Below, piece after piece: positions 40,676 through 49,954 of a stretch of DNA of 64,000 nt (positions are counted from its first letter, which is position 1; each line of letters begins with the position of its first letter). The translations under genes and the position numbers were made by a program. The notes under the pieces were generated by a model, which ran no database searches, was not told the origin of the DNA, and saw only the letters and a list, made by a program, of their open reading frames with translations. Source of the stretch: Acidocella sp. (GTDB lineage Bacteria; Pseudomonadota; Alphaproteobacteria; Acetobacterales; Acetobacteraceae); assembly GCA_029077825.1 (NCBI GenBank), contig JAQNCT010000006.1, positions 17,298 through 81,297 of the forward strand. Direction: 5' to 3'.

Positions 40676-42520
40676 ATGTTGAACACTGAACTTTGCGCCT
40701 GCGGCAGTGGCCTGCGCGGGATCCGTTGCTGCGGTGCCGATTTTACGGCTGTGCCGGATGCCACCTCGCTCGAGATATTGAACCCCAAGGCTGTCGAGGC
40801 CACCAACCTATTCAACGAGAAAAATTTCCGGGACGCCGAGGCACTGGCGCTGAAGATTTTGGATATCGCGCCAAACCAGCGGGCCGCCCTGCGGGTACTG
40901 TTCGAGATCAGGCGGGCGGAAAATAAGCCGGGCGTGGCTGAGGTGCTGGCGCGGCGGCTGGCATCGATCCCTGCTGAAAGCAACGCGGTGGCGGCAGCGG
41001 CGCAGTTGCACCTTGCGCAAATGCTGGTGGCCCAAAGCCGCCATGCCGATGCCGAACCGGCCGCACAGGCGGCGGTCAAGCTCAGCCCGCGGGATGCCAA
41101 TACGCATCATGTGATGGGGGTGGTGCTGACTGAAACCGGACAGGTGCATGCTGGTGAACGGCACTACCGTACCGCCATGCGGCTGCTCGGGCGCGATGAT
41201 GGCACGGTGCTGGCGAATTTGGCCTGGAACTTAAAACTGCAGGGGCGGCTGGATGAGGCGGCGGGCATTTATGAGCAGGCGCTGGCAAACCGCCCGGATA
41301 ACCCGCGCGGAATCGGCGGCTTTGCCCAGGTGGAAGCTGGACGTGGCCGGCTGCCGCAGGCGATGGTGCTGCTTGACCAGGCGTTGGCCACCTGGCCAAA
41401 CGATCGCACGCTGCGGCTGCTGCGCGCCTTGGCGGATTTGCAGGACGAGCAGTTTGACGCGGTGATCGCCCGGCTTAATGGACCATTGGAAGGGCTGATG
41501 CCGCCGGAGTTGGCAGCGCGTGGTCAGGCGGCGCAACGGCTGGGGCACATTACTGATGCGGTGGCTGCGTTTGCGACAGCCAAGCAAATGCAGCGCGAAC
41601 GTTATGGCCAGCGCTACGAGCCTGCGGCATTCTTGCAAAAAGCCGAAGCCTGCAAGGCATTTTTTACCGCCGACCAGATGCTCAACCTACCCCGCGCGGC
41701 GTCCGGCGATGGTCCGCAGCCAGTTTTTTTGCTGGGGTTTGCCCGCTCGGGCACCTCATTGCTAGAGCAGATGCTGGCAAAACTACCTGGTTTCGCGGCG
41801 GCTGATGGATTGGCCCCGGTCTCCGCCTTGGTCAGCATGGCAACCAAATTGGCCGCAAACGGTGCTGGTGCGGATTATCCGCAAGTGCTGGCCAACATCG
41901 CGGTCGGCGATGGCCAGATGATTCCCAGCCAATTGCGCGAACAATATATGGCCAATCTGAGCATTGCTGGCGTCATTCAACCGGATACGAAATTTATAAT
42001 TGACCGCGCTCCCGATAATCATTGGCACCTGGGGTTGATCAAATTGCTGTTCCCAGACGCACCCGTAATCCATTTATTACGCCACCCACTCGATATCATG
42101 CTCTCGAATTTTGGCCAGGACAGGCGGCTTGAGGCAAATTGCGGCGTTTCAATGGTGGCGACGGCGCGGCACTATGATGTGAGCATGTCGATGATCAAGC
42201 ATTATCGCGGCCAGTTGGCGCTGCGTTATCTGCCGGTGCGTTATGAGCCGCTGGTGTCCGATCCGCTGGCGGTGCTGCAAAACATCGTGAAATTCATTGG
42301 CGCAGCGCCGGTCAAGTTGCCCAGCAAAGCGGCATTGCGGATTAACGCGTTTCAACCAAGCCCAAGAATTCCGGCCCATGTGGCGGTGCAGCAACCACTG
42401 CACGAGCGCGGCGCATATCGCTACCGCGCCTATGAAGCGGCACTGCCACAATTATTCAACGAGGTCCGGCCGATATTGGAAGGGTGGATCGAGGCGTTGG
42501 GTTACGGGGCATCCGTATGA
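40676..42520 (+). CDS. TPR-containing sulfotransferase family protein with N-terminal SEC-C-like Cys motif
   Basis: 'CACGSGLRGIRCCG' at the N-terminus; TPR units; sulfotransferase 'PVFLLGFARSGTSLLEQMLAKLPGF', 'VIHLLRHPLDIMLSNFGQ', 'LPVRYEPLVSDPLAVLQNIVKFIG'. Confidence 0.88.
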   Translation: MLNTELCACGSGLRGIRCCGADFTAVPDATSLEILNPKAVEATNLFNEKNFRDAEALALKILDIAPNQRAALRVLFEIRRAENKPGVAEVLARRLASIPAESNAVAAAAQLHLAQMLVAQSRHADAEPAAQAAVKLSPRDANTHHVMGVVLTETGQVHAGERHYRTAMRLLGRDDGTVLANLAWNLKLQGRLDEAAGIYEQALANRPDNPRGIGGFAQVEAGRGRLPQAMVLLDQALATWPNDRTLRLLRALADLQDEQFDAVIARLNGPLEGLMPPELAARGQAAQRLGHITDAVAAFATAKQMQRERYGQRYEPAAFLQKAEACKAFFTADQMLNLPRAASGDGPQPVFLLGFARSGTSLLEQMLAKLPGFAAADGLAPVSALVSMATKLAANGAGADYPQVLANIAVGDGQMIPSQLREQYMANLSIAGVIQPDTKFIIDRAPDNHWHLGLIKLLFPDAPVIHLLRHPLDIMLSNFGQDRRLEANCGVSMVATARHYDVSMSMIKHYRGQLALRYLPVRYEPLVSDPLAVLQNIVKFIGAAPVKLPSKAALRINAFQPSPRIPAHVAVQQPLHERGAYRYRAYEAALPQLFNEVRPILEGWIEALGYGASV

Positions 42521-43923
42521 GCGGGCAAGCCATATTAAGCAGTGAAGAGCCGCTGAAGCCGGGCCAGCAACGCGTCGCGCTGTCTGATGTTATTTCGCAA
42601 ATCTCCAGCATGGAGCAGCAAAACCGGCTGGACGAGGCAGAAAATCTGGCAAGCCGCGTGCTGGCGGCGGTACCTGAGCACCCGCATGTGCTGCATCTAT
42701 CCGGCATCGTTTTATATCGTAAGGGCAAAATTGATGAGGCTATCGCGCGGATGGAAAAATCCATCGCGCTGGCGCCCAACGTGGCGCTGTATCCGCGCAA
42801 TATGTGTGAAATTTATCGTGGCGCAGGGCGGCTGGATGACGCGGTGGCCTCAGGCAAGCGGGCGATTGAACTGGCGCCGGATGACAGCCGGGCCTATTTC
42901 AATCTGGCGCTGATCCATTACGAGCGCCTCGAGCTTGAAGAGTCGGTGCGGATTTGCGACCGCGCCCTGGCGCTCGACCCGAATTTTGCAGAAGCGCATT
43001 TTGAACGAGCCGAGGCGTTGCTGCTGGGTGGCAATATGGCCGAAGGCTGGGAGAGCTACGAATGGCGCTTCAAGCTGAAACAGGCCGAGGGCATGTTGCC
43101 CAAAACCGACAAGCCACAATGGGATGGCACGCCCCTGCCCGCCGGCAAGTTGCTGCTGGTGGCGGACCAGGGGTTTGGTGATTGCATCCAGTTTGGCCGG
43201 TTGATCCCTTGGGCGGCCAAAATCGCGCCAGCCCCGGTGCTGGCCTGCAGCGGCGATTTGACACCGATTCTACGGCAGATCCCGGGCATTGGACGGATGG
43301 TGACACGCTGGGAGCTGACCGGCGATTTTGATGCCTATATCCCGCTGTCAGGCCTGCCACGCCTGGCCAAAATTGCCCCCGGCAACGTGCCGTTGGGCGA
43401 AGGCTACCTAACCCCGAACCCCGAGCTGGTAGCACATTGGGGAGCACAGCTGGACCGGTTGGTGCCAAAGGGCAAGCGACGCATCGCGCTGGTCTGGGCA
43501 GGTCGTCCGACCCACAAGAACGACAAGAAGCGCACCCTGAAACTGGCGCAATTCGCGCCACTGCTGGCGCGTGAGGATATCGCGGTAGTGACCGTGCAGA
43601 AAGGCGAGCAGATTACTCAGGTAGGCAGCTATTACGGCAACGCCCCCCTTATTAATCTGGGCCCTGATATTGCGGATTTTGCCGACACCATGGCGATTTT
43701 GAAGAATGTTGAGCGGCTGGTCACCATTGATACCTCAGTGGCGCATGTGGCGGGCGCCTGCGGCATACCGGCTTCCATTGTGCTGCCCTATGCGCCTGAC
43801 TGGCGCTGGCTGCTGGGGCGCGATGACACGCCTTGGTACCAGTCAGTCAGGCTGTTCCGCCAGCAGCGGCCCTATGAGTGGGGCGATGTCATGGAGCGGG
43901 TGGCGCGATCTCTCGACACGTGA
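42517..43923 (+). CDS. TPR protein with glycosyltransferase (GT9/GT41-like) C-terminal domain
   Basis: TPR units 'GIVLYRKGKIDEAIARMEKSIALAPN', C-terminal 'IALVWAGRPTHKNDKKRTLKLAQFAPLL', 'LVTIDTSVAHVAGACGIPASIVLPYAPDWRWLLGRDDTPWYQSVRLFRQ'; start taken at Met 42517, overlapping the upstream gene. Confidence 0.87.
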   Translation: MSGQAILSSEEPLKPGQQRVALSDVISQISSMEQQNRLDEAENLASRVLAAVPEHPHVLHLSGIVLYRKGKIDEAIARMEKSIALAPNVALYPRNMCEIYRGAGRLDDAVASGKRAIELAPDDSRAYFNLALIHYERLELEESVRICDRALALDPNFAEAHFERAEALLLGGNMAEGWESYEWRFKLKQAEGMLPKTDKPQWDGTPLPAGKLLLVADQGFGDCIQFGRLIPWAAKIAPAPVLACSGDLTPILRQIPGIGRMVTRWELTGDFDAYIPLSGLPRLAKIAPGNVPLGEGYLTPNPELVAHWGAQLDRLVPKGKRRIALVWAGRPTHKNDKKRTLKLAQFAPLLAREDIAVVTVQKGEQITQVGSYYGNAPLINLGPDIADFADTMAILKNVERLVTIDTSVAHVAGACGIPASIVLPYAPDWRWLLGRDDTPWYQSVRLFRQQRPYEWGDVMERVARSLDT

Positions 43924-44017
43924 TCACGAAAATTTTTTGTCATATAAGTGAAATTTTACTGTCATGTTTTATTGAAATACGGCAACCTTAGCCCTTGATC
44001 GGAAAGGATGCTGGCGG

Positions 44018-44167
44018 GTGAAGCAATCGGAATACACATCCAAGCTCGACGAGTTTGACTATCTGATGAACGACCCGGAGGCTGAGCCGGCACCGGAGCG
44101 GGTTTGGGAGGTGCTGGCGGCTCTGTCGTTTCATGAGCTTTCCCGCAGTAGCACAACCGCTGACTAG
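44018..44167 (+). CDS. putative 49-aa small protein (GTG start)
   Basis: Not in the ORF track: GTG at 44018 after AAGGA reads VKQSEYTSKLDEFDYLMNDPEAEPAPERVWEVLAALSFHELSRSSTTAD*; soluble composition, no competing gene. Confidence 0.5.
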   Translation: MKQSEYTSKLDEFDYLMNDPEAEPAPERVWEVLAALSFHELSRSSTTAD

Positions 44168-44201
44168 GGTTTTAGCGGGAACGTAGTGCCCGTAACTAGC
44201 G

Positions 44202-45557
44202 TTAGACCAACCGCAGCATACTGATCAGGGCGGACACGCCGGCAAATCCAGCACCTACGTCCAGCGCAACAACCGCCCCGTGGTTGCCAAGCTTAGCCAA
44301 AATCAAAGCGGCCAGCGCAGCACCTGTTGCCTGGCCAAGCAGGCGCGATGTGGCAATGGTGCCGCTGGCAGCACCACTGCGCGGCTTGGGAGCGGAGGTC
44401 ATGATCGTGCGATTATTCGGCGGTTGAAAAAACCCAAATCCGAAGCCGCACAGCATCATACGCCATATAACATTGGCATAGCCGGGGTGCGGCGGGAGAT
44501 GGCTGAGCAGAAGCAGCCCGGCGGCAAGCACGCTGATCCCTAAAAAATTCAAAATCGCCGCCTGGTAACGGTCTGCCAAATGGCCGGAAATGTTGGTGAC
44601 AAGCGCAATGGTCAGCGGCCATGCCATGATCAGCAGACCCGTCTCAGTAACGTTAAAGCCCAGAATGGTTTCAAAGTAGAAAGGTAGCGACACCAGCGCC
44701 AACATTTGCGCGGTAAAGCATGAGATCGACGTGCCAACCGACAGTGCAAATAGCGGGCGGCGCAATAAATCCACCGGCAGCAAAGGGGCCGGATCTGGCA
44801 GTTGCCTGAGCACTGACCAGGTGATGGCGATGATGCCCGTCAGTATTTCGGCCAGTGACAAAACCAAAGGTTCCGCATGGCTGAAGCTTTGGATGGTGGT
44901 GATCAGCATGGCGAAGGCAATGGCGGTGAGAACCGCGCTGAGAGCATCGAAGCGGCGCTTCACCAGATCGGTGGCCGGCAAATTGCGATAGCCCATTACC
45001 AACGAGATAATGCCCAGCGGCAAGTTGATGATGAACAGCCATTGCCAGGACGCGAAGCTCAACACGATACCGGCAAAACTTGGTCCCATGGTGGAGCCAA
45101 CCGCCACAACCATGGAATTGAGGCCGATGCCCCGGCCCAATTGGCTATGCGGAAAAATATACCGGATCAGTGCGGTATTTACGCTCATGATGCCCGCCGC
45201 GCCAACGCCCTGCACAATGCGCGCGATGGTGAGGGTGGTGATGGAGTTAGCCAGCACACAACCCAGCGAGGCGAAAATGAAAACCACAATGCCGGTCAGA
45301 TACACCACCCGGTAGCCAAAGATTTCCGCCAACGCCGCAAGCGGCAGAATTAGCATGACGATTGCCAACTGATAGGCGCTGACGATAGCGACTGAATCAG
45401 TTGGCGTGGCGTGAAGATCAGTAGCGATGGTAGGCAGAGCGACATTCGCAACGGTCTGATCCATGACCGTTAAAATGACCGTGATAAGCACTGCCGCCAG
45501 GGCAAGGGTTCTTTGCGGCTTTGGCAAACCGTCTGCGTATATCAGCCTGTCCGCCAC
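44202..45557 (-). CDS. MFS transporter, DHA2 (EmrB/QacA-like) type
   Basis: 'TVILTVMDQTVANVALPTIATDLHATPTDSVAIVSAYQLAIVMLILPLAALAEIFGYR'; ~12 hydrophobic segments. Confidence 0.92.
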   Translation of the reverse strand: MADRLIYADGLPKPQRTLALAAVLITVILTVMDQTVANVALPTIATDLHATPTDSVAIVSAYQLAIVMLILPLAALAEIFGYRVVYLTGIVVFIFASLGCVLANSITTLTIARIVQGVGAAGIMSVNTALIRYIFPHSQLGRGIGLNSMVVAVGSTMGPSFAGIVLSFASWQWLFIINLPLGIISLVMGYRNLPATDLVKRRFDALSAVLTAIAFAMLITTIQSFSHAEPLVLSLAEILTGIIAITWSVLRQLPDPAPLLPVDLLRRPLFALSVGTSISCFTAQMLALVSLPFYFETILGFNVTETGLLIMAWPLTIALVTNISGHLADRYQAAILNFLGISVLAAGLLLLSHLPPHPGYANVIWRMMLCGFGFGFFQPPNNRTIMTSAPKPRSGAASGTIATSRLLGQATGAALAALILAKLGNHGAVVALDVGAGFAGVSALISMLRLV

Positions 45558-45635
45558 CGATGCATGACCTTATCCAAATAGTCTCAATACCGACACCAGG
45601 GTTTAGCGCCCGGCGTAATAACCCTTACAAAATCA

Positions 45636-46991
45636 TCATTGCAGCACACGCATCTTTGCAAGGCCGGTGCCGAGTGCCTTTCCGGTCCAGATGATTGTGA
45701 TTACTGCAAACCCGATGGCGGCAATCGTGAGCGGAATCACCGGCACCAGAAACAAGATGAACACCGAGGCGTGGTGCGCGATGAGTTGCCCGGCCAGCAG
45801 CGGGCCGCTGATGGCACCGATACGGCCAATGGCATGGGCAAATCCAGCGCCACGTGAACGGATGGCGGTAGGGTAGAGCATGCCGGCAAATGAGCTCATA
45901 CCAACCTGAGCACCGAGAATGCTGAAGCCGATCATGAATACCAGAAGATGAATCGTAGCAGGCGCAGTGTCAGGGATACCAATCAAGGTGGTGATGACGC
46001 ATCCAATCGCGGCATAGAGCGCCAGCACGATCGGCCCAATTAAATCAAGCGCCGGGCCGATCAACAACCCGCCAACCACCCCGCCTACATAATACAGCGA
46101 AACCGTATCCGCCGCCTGCGTTTTGGTGAAACCGATATCGTGCAGGACAATGGCCAGCCAGCTATTAACAAAAAAATTCACCAGCATAATCGAAATAAAC
46201 ACCAGCCACAAAAACGGTGTCACGAGCTTTAATTTATCGGCGAACAAGAAGCTGATAGAGAATTTTTTGGCTTTGGTCTCATTCAGGATGAAGGTCACGT
46301 TTTGCGGGATCGCAAGCTCAGGAGCAAGCTTGCCCAGCCATTTGCGAATTTCAGTGTCATTTTTGCGATCAAGCGACAGAAATTTAAGAGATTCCGGTAA
46401 CTTAAAAAACACCAGCGGCAACACGATCATCGGGATAAGGCCACCAACAAAAAACAGCTCATGCCAGTCACCACCGACCAACTGCGCACTAACGATACCC
46501 GGCAAAATGCCGCCAAACGTGATGCCCATGAAAGCATAAGTGGTAAAAGCCGCACGAATTTTTTTCGGCAAAAACTCCGCCATCATGGCGGTGACGTTCG
46601 GCAGCAAACCACCAAGGCCAAGGCCGGTCGCGAATCGCAGCCAAAGCAATGAGGTGAAATCAGGGGCGAATCCACAGCCGAAGCTGGCGATGCCGATGAT
46701 GAAACAGGCGATGATGATACCGCGCTTGCGGCCAAAACGGTCGCCGTAAATGCCGCTGGTGAGAGCACCGACCAGCATGCCGAGCAGTGCTGCACTAAAC
46801 ACCGGAGCCATGGCAGAGCGCACCATGTGAAAACTGGACACAATACCTGGGGCCGCCAGACCAACAACGCCAAGGTCATAACCATCTGAAAGCATGGCGA
46901 GGAAGCAGATGAAGAAGATCAGCATTGTGAACCGGCGAACCGGCAGATTATCAATAACCGTACCGATATTAAAACTATTTTCAGTGTCCAT
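45636..46991 (-). CDS. MFS transporter, aromatic acid:H+ symporter (AAHS)-like
   Basis: 'FFICFLAMLSDGYDLGVVGLAAPGIVSSF', 'GIYGDRFGRKRGIIIACFIIGIASFGCGFAPDFTSLLWLRFATGLGLGGLLPNVTAMMAEFLPKKIRA', 'YPTAIRSRGAGFAHAIGRIGAISGPLLAGQL'. Confidence 0.9.
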   Translation of the reverse strand: MDTENSFNIGTVIDNLPVRRFTMLIFFICFLAMLSDGYDLGVVGLAAPGIVSSFHMVRSAMAPVFSAALLGMLVGALTSGIYGDRFGRKRGIIIACFIIGIASFGCGFAPDFTSLLWLRFATGLGLGGLLPNVTAMMAEFLPKKIRAAFTTYAFMGITFGGILPGIVSAQLVGGDWHELFFVGGLIPMIVLPLVFFKLPESLKFLSLDRKNDTEIRKWLGKLAPELAIPQNVTFILNETKAKKFSISFLFADKLKLVTPFLWLVFISIMLVNFFVNSWLAIVLHDIGFTKTQAADTVSLYYVGGVVGGLLIGPALDLIGPIVLALYAAIGCVITTLIGIPDTAPATIHLLVFMIGFSILGAQVGMSSFAGMLYPTAIRSRGAGFAHAIGRIGAISGPLLAGQLIAHHASVFILFLVPVIPLTIAAIGFAVITIIWTGKALGTGLAKMRVLQ

Positions 46992-47012
46992 TTTCGTCCC
47001 TCAAGTATATTA

Positions 47013-48548
47013 TTAGTGGTTTGTGGTCTCGTACTTGCTGTGCCCGACCGCATTCGAGCCAGGAAAAATCAGGGATTTGACAACCACCGGCACCGAACCG
47101 GACCCTTCAAGCATTTTCCCAATATCGATGAAATCGAATTTTTTTGAAATAATACCATCAATCGAAACGACCTTGCCACGCGTATGCAGCTCTTCGGCAA
47201 AATGCAAGCCGATCAAGCCACCAATATCGCAGTCGCCCACCAGAATCAGCGGTTGGGCATTGGCAATCTGGCAGGCAAAGCCAGCCGCAACGCCACGGCA
47301 AAAGGCTTCAAGGCGTACGAATGTGGCAGAGCCTTGCCATGAATAGCCAAGGGCAAAGGCCTGTGTGGCATCGATAACACCCGAGGTTGCGATGGCACGG
47401 GTAATATCCGCGGCAATCGCTTCAGCGTTGATATCACCGTTTAGCAGGGAAGGTGTCAGCATGATGGTGGGCACGTTGCGCAACGGCAGGAAATCAAGAT
47501 CGGAGACAAAAATCGTCGAGCCGCTGACCTGCACGGTATATTGCGATGCGCCAATGACCGTAGCGCGAATGCCTTGGGCGACGGGCACCACCTCGGGTCC
47601 CCACGATTTAACCTTCCGGGCGATATTCTGCGCCAACCGTAAGCCGAGGTCGCCATGGTCGGTGCTGGCGCGCTGATAGACATATTCAGAGACACCGCCT
47701 GAAAAAGTTATGAATGATGGACGGGCCGAGGGTGTAAGTGGCGCTAAACGCAACAGGCCTGAGACCGGCTGGCTTACCACACCAGCTTTGATGGCTTCCA
47801 TGAGATGATCGGTCATCACATCGGCCATGGTGTCGAGGTCAGCCGCACTTACAACAGCGCCTATGGTCAGCATGATCCCGCAAGCCTCGGCGATTTTGCG
47901 TCCCGCCGGTTCCAACCGGGTAAGCCGACCAGCCTCATCAATAGCGATCAACCGCGCGCCAATGTCGATGGCGGTAAACTCCCGCACCTCACCTTTGTAA
48001 CAGCGGGCGAGCTTGGTGGTGCCACCGCCGATATCGATGTTCAACACGTCATGCGCAGCGTTGACCGACAAAGCCACGCCACCCGCGCCATGGGCGGCGA
48101 GGATCGCTTCCATGCCATCACCGGCGCTGATTGAGACGAATTTTCCAGCCGCCTTGGCAAAAATATCTGCGATGGCGCGGGCATTGTTACGCCACACCGC
48201 CGTGCCAGTCAGGATCAGAGCGCCGGTGTCGATCGTATCGAAATCAATGTTGGCGCGTTGATACTGTGCTTCGAAAAAATTTTTGAGTGCGGCGGTATCA
48301 ATGTCGTTTTCCCCGACATAGGGGGTGAGAAGAATTGCTGATTCAAATAAAACTTCGCGTTGAGCGACAATATAATGCGAGTCAACCCGCTCCAGCGTGA
48401 TGCGGGAAAATGCCAGATGCGTGGTGGAGGAGCCGATGTCGATGCCGACGCTGACAATCTGGATTTCATCTTCATCGACAATGCTGCGCCGGGCATTGGT
48501 GAAAAACAACCGGCCGCCGACAGGGTTATCCATCGGCGCACACGGCAT
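47013..48548 (-). CDS. EutA-like protein (ethanolamine ammonia-lyase reactivating factor family, ASKHA ATPase)
   Basis: 'VSVGIDIGSSTTHLAFSRITLERV', 'TIDTGALILTGTAVWRNNARAIADIFAKAAGKFVSISAGDGMEAILAAHGAGGVALS', 'VLNIDIGGGTTKLARCYKGEVREFTAIDIGARLI' resemble EutA. Confidence 0.85.
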   Translation of the reverse strand: MPCAPMDNPVGGRLFFTNARRSIVDEDEIQIVSVGIDIGSSTTHLAFSRITLERVDSHYIVAQREVLFESAILLTPYVGENDIDTAALKNFFEAQYQRANIDFDTIDTGALILTGTAVWRNNARAIADIFAKAAGKFVSISAGDGMEAILAAHGAGGVALSVNAAHDVLNIDIGGGTTKLARCYKGEVREFTAIDIGARLIAIDEAGRLTRLEPAGRKIAEACGIMLTIGAVVSAADLDTMADVMTDHLMEAIKAGVVSQPVSGLLRLAPLTPSARPSFITFSGGVSEYVYQRASTDHGDLGLRLAQNIARKVKSWGPEVVPVAQGIRATVIGASQYTVQVSGSTIFVSDLDFLPLRNVPTIMLTPSLLNGDINAEAIAADITRAIATSGVIDATQAFALGYSWQGSATFVRLEAFCRGVAAGFACQIANAQPLILVGDCDIGGLIGLHFAEELHTRGKVVSIDGIISKKFDFIDIGKMLEGSGSVPVVVKSLIFPGSNAVGHSKYETTNH

Positions 48549-48579
48549 TTTTACGAAAACAAGCCTTCACGCCCAAAGC

Positions 48580-49782
48580 CTAGACCGGCTTTTCGTAAAG
48601 CTTCGGATCCATCCGGCACACTACCCCTTCTTCCTTCAAACGCGCTTCATATTCCTGCCGGATGAAGGGATCTTCCTGCCAGTACGCAATCGCGCTGCCG
48701 CCATCTTGCAATTCCATTGCGGTATAGTCGGTGTGGGGCGCGCCCGGCGGGCCTGGGTCGCGGCCTGGCGAGTGCGGGCCGAACCAGGCGGTAAGGCGGA
48801 ATGGCTCTTTTGAGACACTGAAGTGCTGATGATACCAGCGCGCACCACCGGGAGCGGCTGTCACCATGCCGCCGGCTTCATAATCCAGGCGCCGCACTTC
48901 AGAGCCCTTGCCGTCTTTCCAGGGGGTCGGGCCCAGACGCTCCGGCCAGGTATAGGTGTAGCCTTTGCCTTTCACGCAGATCAGCACAGCAGCGGATGTG
49001 TGGGCATGAGCTTTGGAATAACGGCCATTTTCATGCTGGCCGATCCAAAGATAAAAACTGTTATTGGTCATGAAGGGCTCAACACGGCGATAACCGGGCG
49101 AGCGGCGATTATCGAGCGGCAGATCGCAATTGACGGCATCGGGCACCAGGTTCGTACGGCGCATCGCCAAGCCACGCACCGGATCGGGTTCGATGTCATC
49201 GCGCGGCTTATAGAAGTTATCATCTTCGCTGAAGCGGTCTTTAAAAACATAAGGATTGTTGAAAACGGCTTCGATGTTATTGAGCGCGTTGATCACCACC
49301 GGCGCTGTGGTACCGCCGAGCAGCAAGGCGGGTGCGGATGAGCCGTTGACGATACGATGCATTGCATTCATCGGAATCGAGAACATTGAGCCTTGCTGCC
49401 ATTCAAAAATATGCCGCTTAGACTCAGTCTCGAGCCAAACTTCGGTGGTGCCGCGGCCTTCCAGCACAAGGTAGATTTCTTCGTACATGTGTTTTTCAGG
49501 GTGCAGTGCGCCCGAGCCTGGTACTTCAACCACATAACAGCCCCATTTCCCTTCAGTACCGAACAACTGAACATATGAGCCGCGGCCGCCGGTGCGTTTC
49601 CAGGGTAAGAGCGGTAGGTTTTGTGCTTTATTGATACCCAATTCGCGGAACACCGGAATGCCCTCGCCTGCCATGAATTCATCATATGGCGTGGCAAGTT
49701 TTTTAAACGTGCCGTATCCAGCTTTGGCAACCTCGCCGGTGGGTTCGTGCCAATGTTGTTGGCCAGTGACGTCATGCGGCAT
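48580..49782 (-). CDS. cupin (bicupin) domain protein, possible dioxygenase or regulator
   Basis: First cupin 'GCYVVEVPGSGALHPEKHMYEEIYLVLEGRGTTEVWLE...SMFSIPMNAMHRIVNGS'; second region 'YSKAHAHTSAAVLICVKGKGYTYTWP...GGMVTAAPGGARWYHQHFS'. Confidence 0.82.
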   Translation of the reverse strand: MPHDVTGQQHWHEPTGEVAKAGYGTFKKLATPYDEFMAGEGIPVFRELGINKAQNLPLLPWKRTGGRGSYVQLFGTEGKWGCYVVEVPGSGALHPEKHMYEEIYLVLEGRGTTEVWLETESKRHIFEWQQGSMFSIPMNAMHRIVNGSSAPALLLGGTTAPVVINALNNIEAVFNNPYVFKDRFSEDDNFYKPRDDIEPDPVRGLAMRRTNLVPDAVNCDLPLDNRRSPGYRRVEPFMTNNSFYLWIGQHENGRYSKAHAHTSAAVLICVKGKGYTYTWPERLGPTPWKDGKGSEVRRLDYEAGGMVTAAPGGARWYHQHFSVSKEPFRLTAWFGPHSPGRDPGPPGAPHTDYTAMELQDGGSAIAYWQEDPFIRQEYEARLKEEGVVCRMDPKLYEKPV

Positions 49783-49954
49783 TTTCTATCCTTTTCCCAA
49801 GTTGCGGTTGGTCAACCAGCCAAGATCAACGAGTCCGGTGTACCAAAAGAAAAAGTCAAACCCGCGGGACGGAAACGGAATCCAAAACCTTATCGTTTTT
49901 ACTGATCCTGCAAGCCTATTTTTAAATCCGCGATGACTTTCCTAAATTCTTAAA

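Noticed and set aside
43962-44156. 64-aa minus-strand ORF in the gap after the TPR-glycosyltransferase
   Set aside because: Pro-rich, no RBS or domain; the plus-strand 49-aa ORF explains the region better
44877-45353. 158-aa plus-strand ORF opposite the DHA2 MFS gene
   Set aside because: Polar low-complexity shadow of TM-encoding sequence
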